Of a stretch of 6,200 bases of DNA, positions 1 to 5,399 are shown piece after piece. A program made the translations under genes and the position numbers. The notes under the pieces were generated by a model that saw nothing but the letters and a program-made list of their open reading frames with translations, was not told the DNA's origin and made no database searches. The stretch's first letter is position 1. Each line of letters starts with the position of its first letter. Source of the DNA: Endomicrobium sp. (GTDB taxonomy: Bacteria; Elusimicrobiota; Endomicrobiia; Endomicrobiales; Endomicrobiaceae); the NCBI GenBank assembly GCA_031260765.1, contig JAISKX010000092.1, positions 1 through 6,200 on the forward strand, in the 5' to 3' direction.

Positions 1-824
1 GTCTGCGTAATCGGCGCGCCGTATCTGCCAAATAGCAAAACTCCATCAATGATTTTTTGGTCTATACTTATCATCAAACCTGATGCGGCGGCATTTTTCC
101 CGCTGTCAATTTTTATTTGTCCCGACTCATTGTTTTGCCAATAGCCTATTCTGTAATTGCCTTCATTTCCTTCTATTGGGAGTTTGAAAGTCAATTCTGC
201 GGCGGCATAGTCCCAGCCGATATTATCAATGTCATTGGTTTGATATGAAGCGAATATATCAATGTATTCTATGGGAGAAATTTTGACTGCTAAGCCGTAA
301 AGGTCGCCGCCTACCCCTATAAAAATCGGGTCGGGATTAAACAGATTGGTTTCAAAAAACTCGCCCGCTTCATTTGACGATAAATAAGTGTCTGTCCCAA
401 ATTTGCCGAAAATGACGGAAACTTTATTGTCAAAAAAAGGTTGAGATATATTTAAGTCTGAGATATTAACTCCATCGTCCGCAGACCAAAAACCGCTGTT
501 TAAATCGCTCCATGCAGATATTTGAACGCCGTTTGATTTCCCGCCCTCTTGAGTATTGCCATTGCCTTGGATATTTAACAATACAACTGCTCCGCTCTCA
601 TACTCTTTGGTAAATGTGATGTCAAAAAGAGTCCCGACTGCCGTCCTCTGTCCGCGATTTTCATACACATCATTGTCCTCATCATAAACAATAGACGGAT
701 TGCCGCTTTGAAGACGGATATTTGCCCTCGGCTCAATTTTTAACCCGCTCAAAAGCGATTCGTCCGCCCAAACGGATACTGCAAATGCTAATACTGCTGA
801 TAATACTGCTAACTTCTTCCTCAT
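1..824 (-). CDS. Porin-like outer-membrane protein, OprB-type (partial, C-terminus beyond window)
   Basis: The frame is open from an ATG at 824 to the window edge, 274 codons with no stop, so the 3' end is missing. It begins with a clear Sec signal peptide: MRKK, a hydrophobic core (residues 5-18) and a probable cleavage site after VWA (18-20), leaving DES as the mature N-terminus. The rest is rich in Gly, Asn, Asp and aromatic residues with alternating hydrophobic/polar stretches typical of outer-membrane beta-barrels (for example KVSVIFGKFGTDT and IDIFASYQTND). A late FGRYG motif (265-269) resembles the F-x-RYG strand seen in carbohydrate-selective OprB-family porins. No SLH domain follows the signal peptide, unlike cyanobacterial-type porins. 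The start is supported by AGGAGG at 829-834, with a short 4-nt spacing. It lies 100 bp downstream of the feo operon on the same strand, behind two hairpins. Seen: signal peptide and barrel-like composition. Inferred: family and any sugar or iron-related substrate. Other beta-barrel families remain possible. Confidence 0.75.
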   Translation of the reverse strand, partial: MRKKLAVLSAVLAFAVSVWADESLLSGLKIEPRANIRLQSGNPSIVYDEDNDVYENRGQRTAVGTLFDITFTKEYESGAVVLLNIQGNGNTQEGGKSNGVQISAWSDLNSGFWSADDGVNISDLNISQPFFDNKVSVIFGKFGTDTYLSSNEAGEFFETNLFNPDPIFIGVGGDLYGLAVKISPIEYIDIFASYQTNDIDNIGWDYAAAELTFKLPIEGNEGNYRIGYWQNNESGQIKIDSGKNAAASGLMISIDQKIIDGVLLFGRYGAPITQ

Positions 825-838
825 GCTGCCTCCTTGTT

Positions 839-867
839 CCCCGCATTGCCTTGCAGGCAATACGGGG
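839..867 (-). promoter_or_regulatory. Leader hairpin just upstream of the porin ribosome binding site
   Basis: Bases 839-843 (CCCCG) and 845-850 (ATTGCC) pair with 863-867 (CGGGG) and 856-861 (GGCAAT), around one internal mismatch and a 5-nt loop. The hairpin ends four bases before the AGGAGG of the porin gene, so it sits in the porin mRNA leader. No U-run follows it, so it is not a classic terminator. It may stabilise the 5' end or affect translation. Confidence 0.6.
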
Positions 868-880
868 TTATTAAAATCAT

Positions 881-899
881 TAAACCCCTGCGGGGTTTA
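881..899 (-). terminator. Hairpin downstream of the feo operon (possible terminator)
   Basis: TAAACCCC (881-888) and GGGGTTTA (892-899) form a perfect 8-bp stem with a 3-nt loop, 25 bases after the stop of the small Cys-rich gene. Read on the minus strand it is followed by ATGATTTTAAT, which is U-rich but not a clean U-tract. It could be a weak intrinsic terminator for the feo operon or a 3'-end stabilising hairpin. It can also pair in alternative ways with the next hairpin. Confidence 0.5.
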
Positions 900-924
900 G
901 TTGTAGCGATTTCTCATCGTTGAT

Positions 925-1068
925 TTATTTATTGCACATTTTGCAAACGGGGTTTTTCTTTTTATCGTCTGAGCTGATGCAACAAGAGCATTTGCCTTTT
1001 TTGAAATGCCTTATCACTAAGATGATTGCGGCTATTACTATTATTGCGATTATTATGTTTTGAATCAT
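925..1068 (-). CDS. FeoB-associated Cys-rich membrane protein (47 aa)
   Basis: This 47-residue protein has a single N-terminal membrane helix (about residues 3-19, almost entirely Ile, Val and Ala), then a basic stretch (RHFKKGK), a CSCC cluster (Cys27, 29, 30), a charged linker and a C-terminal CKMC motif (Cys42, 45). This architecture, a short TM helix followed by a Cys-rich tail directly after feoB, matches the FeoB-associated Cys-rich membrane protein family, whose role in Fe(II) transport is not settled. The cysteines could bind Fe(II) or act as a redox or delivery site beside the permease. AGGAGG at 1075-1080 overlaps the feoB stop codon (1079-1081), with 6 nt to the ATG, so translation is probably coupled to feoB. 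The gene is easily missed because of its length. Identification rests on motif and context. Confidence 0.9.
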   Translation of the reverse strand: MIQNIIIAIIVIAAIILVIRHFKKGKCSCCISSDDKKKNPVCKMCNK

Positions 1069-1078
1069 TTTGAACCTC

Positions 1079-3175
1079 CTATATTCCTAATTTTAAAAAT
1101 GTTCCTACTTGAAAAATCAAAAATGCGGCAAACCATGCAATAGCGGTATTGCCTATCAGCAGCATCAATAGCCATTTGACTTTTGCGCCCGTCTCTTTGA
1201 AAAATACAATCATAGCCGTTATACATGGCGGATAAATCATGCAGAAAATTAAGAATGCTATCGCTTTAAGCGGGGACCAGCCTGAGTCTGAGGCTATTTT
1301 TTCTCTTAACGGAGTTATGGACTCGTCATCTTCTGTATCAACTTCGCCCAAAGAATAAATTGTGCCAAGCGTGCTGACCACAACTTCTTTTGCGGCAAGA
1401 CCCGCAATTAAGGCTATTGAGCGATTGCCGTCCATGCCTATGGGCTTCACTATCGGAGAAAGGAATTGTCCAAGTCTGCCCAAAACGCTGTTTTCCATTT
1501 GAACTGCGGCATTTTCTTCTTCGGACAAATCGGGATTGAGCGGGGTTTGCGGATATTTAAAACCAGCCCATATAAGAATGGTGAGCATTACTATTATTGT
1601 TCCTGCTTTCTTTATATACATCCAGCCTCTTTCCCACATTTTTAGCAAAAGCCCTTTTAGCGTCGGGATATGATATGGCGGCAATTCCATAACAAAATGG
1701 GCGGGCTCGCCTTTTAATACGGTTTTGCTTAAAAGTTTTGCCGCGCTTAAAGCTATGATTATGCTCAATACATACATCAAAAACATCACCGGCGTCCTTT
1801 GATTTTGCGCAAAAAACGCGCCGATAAAAAGAGCAAAAATCGGAAGTTTCGCCCCGCAAATCATAAAAGGCGTGACAAACATTGTGATTAGCCTATCCCT
1901 TTTAGAGTCCAAAGTTCTTGTAGCCATAATGCCCGGCACAGCGCAGCCATTTGTGGAAATCATCATCGGTAAAAATGATTTTCCGTGCAGACCGAATTTG
2001 CTCATAATTTTGTCCATCACAAAAGCCGCTCTTGCCATATAGCCCGAATCCTCAAAAAAGGCGATAGCAAAAAACATAAATAGAACAAGAGGAAAGAAAC
2101 TGAGCACTCCGCCCACTCCGCCGATTATGCCGTCAACAATAAGAGATTGGAGCGGTCCCTCAGGGATTATAGAGCTTGCAAACTCGCCCAACCAAGCAAA
2201 GAAGACTTCAAACAAATTCACCACAGGCGTTGAGAATGTAAAAGTGAATGAAAAAATCAACAACATCACAGCGGCAAAAATCGGTATTCCCAAAACCCTG
2301 CTCAAAGCGAATTTGTCTATAAAAGGCGTCCAATCTTTCTTTTTGTTTTTCAACTCTTTTATGACGCTTTTTGACACGGCGTTTGTAAAGCCGTATCTGT
2401 ATTCCGCTATCTTGCTTTCAGGAGTTTCATTGAAATGCTCTTGAATATGAGCGCGGCTTTTTTGCGCCTGTTGTAAAATCTTGTCCGCATTTTGAGATTT
2501 TTGAACGGCTTTTGCCGCAAGCGCGTCATTGTCCAATAATTTTACCGCAAGCCAACTTTTAGGCAGTTGCGACAAGACGCTTTCTTTTTCTATCATACTT
2601 TCAAGAATGACGATTTCATTTTTTATATCGTCGCCGTAATCCACAGAAGCGGGCTTGTGGTCGTCATTTCCGCTTTTATAACTCTCATAATCTTCTATGA
2701 CGCAATCAAGCAAATCGTTTATGCCTTTTGACTTATTGCCGACGACGCTTACAACGGACACGCCGAGCATTCTTTCAATTTCGCCAATATCAATTTTTTG
2801 TCCTTTGCTTTCTAAAATATCCACCATATTGAGAGCTATAAGGACAGGCGCGTCAATTTCTCTGATTTGAGTAAACAGATAAAGATTCCTTTCAAGATTA
2901 GAAGCGTCAACGACATGGACTACGATATCAGGTTTATCTTTGATGATAAAATCTCTTGCAACGACTTCATCATCGGAATAAGCCGAAAGGCTGTAAGTGC
3001 CGGGCAAGTCAACAAGGGTAATATCATAATCCTTATAGACTTTTCTGCCGAACTTTTTTTCTACCGTGACGCCCGGATAATTTCCAACGTGCTGATTTGA
3101 ACCGGTCAAAGCGTTAAAAATAGTGCTTTTACCGCAATTGGGATTTCCTGCCAATGCTACTGTGATTTTTTTCAT
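1079..3175 (-). CDS. feoB: Ferrous iron transport protein B (FeoB)
   Basis: FeoB is the inner-membrane GTP-dependent Fe(II) permease. This copy has 698 residues, within the usual range. The N-terminal G domain shows G1 GNPNCGKST (10-18), G2 around Thr37 in VGNYPGVTVE, G3 DLPG (56-59), G4 NMVD (116-119) and a G5-like segment near 144-151. A helical cytosolic domain follows (about 180-280). The membrane part starts near 290 and holds two Gate-type halves: FEDSGYMARAAFVMD (374-388), STNGCAVPGIMATR (407-420) and MICGAKLPIF (438-447) in the first, and AAKEVVVSTLGTIYSLG (594-610) and IYPPCITAM (647-655) in the second. Cys411, Cys440 and Cys651 lie in these gate helices, where pore cysteines occur in the family. 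The ATG overlaps the stop of the second feoA by 4 bases (ATGA), with AAGGAG at 3181-3186 five bases upstream. No truncation or frameshift is seen. The assignment is essentially certain. Confidence 0.99.
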   Translation of the reverse strand: MKKITVALAGNPNCGKSTIFNALTGSNQHVGNYPGVTVEKKFGRKVYKDYDITLVDLPGTYSLSAYSDDEVVARDFIIKDKPDIVVHVVDASNLERNLYLFTQIREIDAPVLIALNMVDILESKGQKIDIGEIERMLGVSVVSVVGNKSKGINDLLDCVIEDYESYKSGNDDHKPASVDYGDDIKNEIVILESMIEKESVLSQLPKSWLAVKLLDNDALAAKAVQKSQNADKILQQAQKSRAHIQEHFNETPESKIAEYRYGFTNAVSKSVIKELKNKKKDWTPFIDKFALSRVLGIPIFAAVMLLIFSFTFTFSTPVVNLFEVFFAWLGEFASSIIPEGPLQSLIVDGIIGGVGGVLSFFPLVLFMFFAIAFFEDSGYMARAAFVMDKIMSKFGLHGKSFLPMMISTNGCAVPGIMATRTLDSKRDRLITMFVTPFMICGAKLPIFALFIGAFFAQNQRTPVMFLMYVLSIIIALSAAKLLSKTVLKGEPAHFVMELPPYHIPTLKGLLLKMWERGWMYIKKAGTIIVMLTILIWAGFKYPQTPLNPDLSEEENAAVQMENSVLGRLGQFLSPIVKPIGMDGNRSIALIAGLAAKEVVVSTLGTIYSLGEVDTEDDESITPLREKIASDSGWSPLKAIAFLIFCMIYPPCITAMIVFFKETGAKVKWLLMLLIGNTAIAWFAAFLIFQVGTFLKLGI

Positions 3176-3606
3176 ATATTCTCCTTGATTTCTGTGACCA
3201 AAATATCATTTGCTATCTTGGCATTAAGCGCCAACTTTGAACCTTTGATTTCTATAAATACCGCGCCGTTTGAATCCGGATTTTCTATCACTTTGATTTT
3301 GGTTTGAGGAATAAAACCCATTTCCATAAGCCTATGCTCCATTTCATGTTCGCATAAAGTTGTGATAAATTCGTATTCGCCTTTTTTCGCCACGCTTAAA
3401 CTGATGAGCGGTCTGTCTGGGTCATAATGTTTATGTATATGCGGGTGATGATGATGAGCGTCTTTTTCAAAATGACGGCGCAATTCGCGAGCCATTTTAA
3501 ACTTTTTCTCATACAGACTTTGAGCCGATTCCTCAAAATGGCAACGCAATTCGCGAGCCATTTTAAGTCTTTTTCTAAGCCTTTTCATAAAGAATTTACG
3601 AAACAT
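3172..3606 (-). CDS. feoA: FeoA-domain protein with repeated, His-rich N-terminal extension
   Basis: Residues about 67-144 form a FeoA (SH3-like) domain: ISLSVAKKGEYEFI, then HRLMEMGFIPQTKIKVI (91-107) and IKGSKLALNAKIANDILV (120-137), the conserved RLxxMGF and late LALxxxxAxxI patterns. FeoA partners the cytoplasmic domain of FeoB. Family members are usually 75-90 residues; this one has 144. The extra N-terminus is strongly basic and contains KMARELRCHFE (15-25) and KMARELRRHFE (37-47), a 22-residue periodic duplication, followed by a His cluster (51-54, 56, 58, 60). The start at 3606 is favoured because GGAGG lies 7 nt upstream and the ATG overlaps the feoA1 stop by one base (TAATG); neither Met16 nor Met38 has a recognisable ribosome binding site. 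The His cluster may bind metal and the repeats may form amphipathic helices; both are inference. The FeoA domain itself is secure. Confidence 0.93.
   Translation of the reverse strand: MFRKFFMKRLRKRLKMARELRCHFEESAQSLYEKKFKMARELRRHFEKDAHHHHPHIHKHYDPDRPLISLSVAKKGEYEFITTLCEHEMEHRLMEMGFIPQTKIKVIENPDSNGAVFIEIKGSKLALNAKIANDILVTEIKENI
3467..3577. repeat. 66-bp-period direct duplication inside the second feoA
   Basis: A stretch of about 35 bp starting at 3467 recurs 66 bp later, starting at 3533. The longest identical block is at about 3479-3500 and 3545-3566, with a few differences around it. The period is exactly 22 codons, so the repeat is in frame and encodes the two KMARELR-(C/R)-HFE copies. 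The remaining part of each unit has diverged (SAQSLYEKKF against DAHHHHPHIH). It looks like an in-frame tandem duplication followed by divergence of the second half. Confidence 0.85.
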
Positions 3607-3845
3607 TATTGCGCCTCCACCTCAATACAATCCGCTTCATTTTTTCTGATAGTCAGATTGTAGTTTTTAATTGCAATCTCTATGGGGTCTCCCAAAGGAG
3701 CGAGTTTTTTGATAACAATAGCCGTCCCAGATACGCAACCCATATCCAAAAGCCGCTTTTTAAGCAAGCCCGCTTGCGATGAAATACTTTTGATATTTCC
3801 CGTTTCCCCTACTTTTAATTCACTTAACTTTTTGATTTGCGCCAT
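3606..3845 (-). CDS. feoA: Ferrous iron transport protein A (FeoA), first copy
   Basis: This 79-residue protein has the normal FeoA length and consists entirely of one FeoA SH3-like domain. It shows LSELKVGETGNIKSI at the start, KKRLLDMGCVSGTAIVIKKL (29-48) with the family's RLxxMG turn, then APLGDPIEI and NLTIRKNEADCIEV, the typical final strand. FeoA is a small cytoplasmic protein that associates with FeoB and is needed for efficient Fe(II) uptake. The start is supported by GGAGG six bases upstream of the ATG. It is the first gene of the feo operon, directly behind an iron-box-like operator, and its stop overlaps the next start by one base. Two separate FeoA genes before feoB are known in anaerobes. 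Confidence 0.97.
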   Translation of the reverse strand: MAQIKKLSELKVGETGNIKSISSQAGLLKKRLLDMGCVSGTAIVIKKLAPLGDPIEIAIKNYNLTIRKNEADCIEVEAQ

Positions 3846-3889
3846 AAAGCCTCCATGCTTTTCATTTCATTTTATTAAGCCTTACATAA

Positions 3890-3913
3890 CTAAGTTAGCT
3901 TGGTCTAACTAAA
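3890..3913 (-). promoter_or_regulatory. Iron-box-like operator / promoter region of the feo operon
   Basis: CTAAGTTAG (3890-3898) and CTAACTAAA (3905-3913) form an inverted repeat around a 6-nt centre, with the inner six bases of each arm (AGTTAG/CTAACT) perfectly complementary. The arms resemble the TTAGGTTAG/CTAACCTAA arms of known DtxR/IdeR/MntR operators, although the spacing is longer. It lies 45 bp upstream of feoA1, and a DtxR-family gene sits next door. The promoter itself is weakly defined: an ATGACA (3916-3921, minus strand) with TAACTT 18 bp further on would be covered by the box, which is a repressing geometry. Binding is inferred. Confidence 0.65.
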
Positions 3914-3921
3914 TATGTCAT

Positions 3922-3955
3922 AAAAAAATTGTCTTTTTACAAAGACAATTCTTTT
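3922..3955 (-). terminator. Rho-independent terminator of the DtxR-family gene
   Basis: AATTGTCTTT (3927-3936) and AAAGACAATT (3941-3950) form a perfect 10-bp stem with a 4-nt loop, beginning 11 bases after the regulator's stop codon. On the minus strand the stem runs into a T-tract (AATTTTTTTA). The outer A-run and TTTT can extend the stem past one mismatch. The stem is AT-rich, but position and T-tract are right for an intrinsic terminator. It separates the regulator from the feo operon. Confidence 0.8.
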
Positions 3956-3960
3956 GAACT

Positions 3961-4416
3961 TTAAACTTTGCCCAAATAATCTTTCAAATTATCAATATCT
4001 TCTTTTTTAGTTAAAAAATGTTTCTTCAAAAGTATATACAGCCTTTCCAATTTATGTATTGTCTCAGAACTGATTGAATGCTCAATAGCGCAAGCTTCTT
4101 TGACAGCTATCTGAGGGTCTATAAAAAGCAAATCATTGAGAAACATATATAAAATATCGTGTTTTCTCTGCACTTCTTGGGCTATTTTCTCGCCTCTCTC
4201 TGTCAAATCAACATAGCCGTATCTTTCATGTATGGCAAGCTCTGCCTCAGTAAGAAGATTGACGGCGGTATTTGCGCTTGAGCTTTTTACATTGAGAGTT
4301 TTTGCTATATCGCCAACCCTCGCATATTTCTTTTCCCGCTTGAGAGCCGAGATTGCTTCAAGATAATCCTCTAAGGCAGGACTCAAATTTGGATTGAAAT
4401 TATGTTTTTGAACCAT
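3961..4416 (-). CDS. DtxR/MntR-family metal-dependent transcriptional repressor
   Basis: The 151-residue protein has an N-terminal winged helix: LEDYLEAISAL (15-25), YARVGDIAKTLNVKSSSANTAVNLL (31-55), then a wing with ERYGYVDLTERG (64-74). A dimerisation/metal domain follows, with RKHDIL (84-89) and KEACAIEHSIS (106-116). By position, the likely metal ligands are Asp17, Glu20, His86, Cys109, Glu112 and His113. Asp17 matches the MntR Asp8 position, whereas Cys109 matches Cys102 of DtxR rather than Glu99 of MntR. It ends without the C-terminal SH3-like domain of full-length DtxR/IdeR. An upstream in-frame ATG at 4476 would add 20 residues, but it lies between the -35 and -10 elements and has no ribosome binding site. 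The ATG at 4416 has GAGG 7 nt upstream and fits the family. It probably represses feo when Fe(II) (or Mn(II)) is plentiful. The exact metal cannot be told from sequence. Confidence 0.93.
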   Translation of the reverse strand: MVQKHNFNPNLSPALEDYLEAISALKREKKYARVGDIAKTLNVKSSSANTAVNLLTEAELAIHERYGYVDLTERGEKIAQEVQRKHDILYMFLNDLLFIDPQIAVKEACAIEHSISSETIHKLERLYILLKKHFLTKKEDIDNLKDYLGKV

Positions 4417-4450
4417 TGTTTTACCTCGTTTTTGTTTGACTACAATAAAA

Positions 4451-4461
4451 AAGTTAGGCTT
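4451..4461 (-). promoter_or_regulatory. Possible autoregulatory iron-box half-site
   Basis: AAGTTAGGCTT (plus-strand reading) overlaps the -10 edge and the expected transcription start of the regulator gene. It nearly repeats the AAGTTAGCTT found in the feo operator (3892-3901). A second matching arm is not obvious, so this would be a half-site or weak site. Autoregulation is inference from the shared motif. Confidence 0.45.
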
Positions 4462-4489
4462 ATATAACATTTGCATTTTTGTTTGTCAA
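4461..4489 (-). promoter_or_regulatory. Promoter of the DtxR-family gene
   Basis: On the minus strand a perfect -35 TTGACA (4484-4489) is followed after 17 bp by TATATA (4461-4466), a near-consensus sigma-70 promoter. Transcription should begin near 4454, giving a leader of about 38 nt to the ATG at 4416. This placement rules out the upstream ATG at 4476 as a start on this transcript. Confidence 0.8.
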
Positions 4490-4522
4490 GCCAGATAGAT
4501 ATTTTTTGTTTTAAAACGGATT

Positions 4523-4539
4523 CTTGCAAGTAGTGCAAG
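4523..4539. repeat. Short inverted repeat between divergent promoters
   Basis: CTTGCA (4523-4528) and TGCAAG (4534-4539) are perfect 6-bp arms around a 5-nt centre. They lie between the regulator promoter and the AbiE promoter in a 150-bp divergent intergenic region. It could be a protein-binding palindrome. Nothing else ties it to either gene. Confidence 0.35.
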
Positions 4540-4586
4540 GTTTTCATCAATACGCATTTGAATCACAATTTCAAATTCATTCATAT

Positions 4587-4630
4587 ATAATTGACTCGTC
4601 AGTTTAAAAAACATAGTATAAGTCAATTAT
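4587..4630 (+). promoter_or_regulatory. abiE promoter with perfect 10-bp inverted repeat operator
   Basis: TTGACT (4591-4596) and TAGTAT (4614-4619) are 17 bp apart and form a plausible sigma-70 promoter. The arms ATAATTGACT (4587-4596) and AGTCAATTAT (4621-4630) are exact inverted copies, 24 bp apart. The left arm contains the -35 element and the right arm covers the expected transcription start and the first two bases of the ATG. AbiEi antitoxins are known to repress their own promoter by binding inverted repeats, so this is a strong operator candidate. The expected start near 4626 leaves almost no leader. Confidence 0.7.
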
Positions 4631-5399
4631 GAATAGCCAACCAAAGACTTTTTTAAACCAAATCCTTGAAAAGATACCTGCCAATACGGTGGCGCTTTCC
4701 TCTTGGCTTAGAGAACAAGGTATCTCTAAAAGTCTACAGAATGTTTATAAAAAGCATTTTTGGCTTAAATCTATCGGACAGGGCGCTTTTATAAAATTCA
4801 GTTCTGACAAGGCTACGCTAAACGGAGCTATATATGCTTTACAACAACAAGCCAATTTAAAAATACATATCGGAGCGCTGTTTGCCCTGACATTAAACGG
4901 CAAAGCGCATTATGTGAGATTTAAAAATACCTATCATCTTTTTACGGACAAAAAAACTACAATCCCCAAATGGTTTGCGCAATATCATTTTGACGAAGAT
5001 AAATGGAAAATATATAAAACATCTTTTTTGCCCGCAGATATAGGTTTGACAGATTATAATGTTGGAAATTACACAATAAAAATATCCTCGCCGGAAAGAG
5101 CCATCCTTGAAGTTCTGTATTTAACTCCAGATGAAATTGATATAGACGAAGCCTATAAGATATTTGAAGGCTTATCAGGACTTAGACCGCAAATAATGCA
5201 ATCATTATTAGAAAATTGTAATTCAATAAAAGTGAAGAGATTGTGCTTATTCTTTGCAGAAAAAAGCCGCCACGCTTGGTTTAAATATTTGGACTTAACA
5301 AAAATAGATTTAGGCAAAGGCAGGCGCAGTATAATAAAAGGCGGCGTTTTAGATAAAAAATACAATATAGTCATAGGCGGGATTGATTATGAAAATTGA
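4629..5399 (+). CDS. abiEi: AbiEi-family antitoxin of a type IV toxin-antitoxin system
   Basis: The 256-residue protein fits the AbiEi_3 type. An N-terminal winged-helix-like region (about 8-55) reads ANTVALSSWLREQGISKSLQNVY (18-40), then WLKSIGQGAFIKF (45-57). The middle part has GAIYALQQQANLKIHIGALFAL (66-87), KAHYVRF (92-98) and IPKWF (112-116). The C-terminal part has SSPERAILEVLYL (153-165), VKRLCLFFAEKSRHAWF (202-218) and the closing LGKGRRSIIKGGVLDKKYNI (228-247), which is highly characteristic of the family. AbiEi acts as a DNA-binding autorepressor and counters the AbiEii nucleotidyltransferase without, as far as known, binding it. No ribosome binding site precedes the ATG and the predicted transcript start is only a few bases away, so the mRNA may be leaderless. 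The N-terminal domain begins straight after the ATG, which supports this start. The gene overlaps abiEii by 11 bases. Confidence 0.93.
   Translation: MNSQPKTFLNQILEKIPANTVALSSWLREQGISKSLQNVYKKHFWLKSIGQGAFIKFSSDKATLNGAIYALQQQANLKIHIGALFALTLNGKAHYVRFKNTYHLFTDKKTTIPKWFAQYHFDEDKWKIYKTSFLPADIGLTDYNVGNYTIKISSPERAILEVLYLTPDEIDIDEAYKIFEGLSGLRPQIMQSLLENCNSIKVKRLCLFFAEKSRHAWFKYLDLTKIDLGKGRRSIIKGGVLDKKYNIVIGGIDYEN

Noticed and set aside
1557..1859. A 100-codon open frame on the minus strand in another frame of feoB.
   Set aside because: It fully overlaps a secure gene on the same strand and its translation looks like out-of-frame membrane-protein sequence.
2127..2444. A 105-codon open frame on the plus strand inside feoB.
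   Set aside because: It lies entirely antisense to feoB, has no family-like motif and no ribosome binding site; feoB is intact and certain.
3467..3577. The direct repeat read as the start of a CRISPR or other repeat array.
   Set aside because: There are only two copies, the period is exactly 22 codons, and they lie in frame inside a coding region, so an in-gene duplication explains them.
3427..3912. Two plus-strand open frames (3427-3663 and 3682-3912) across the feoA genes and the operator.
   Set aside because: Both are antisense to clear FeoA genes. The first merely mirrors the duplicated repeat, and the second runs through the feo promoter region.
4417..4476. A 20-residue longer N-terminus for the DtxR-family protein from the ATG at 4476.
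   Set aside because: That ATG lies in the spacer between TTGACA and TATATA of the gene's own promoter, has no ribosome binding site, and the added residues match nothing in the family. The ATG at 4416 has GAGG at good spacing.
5153..5374. A 73-codon minus-strand open frame within abiEi.
   Set aside because: It is antisense to the conserved C-terminal part of AbiEi, with no supporting motif or ribosome binding site.
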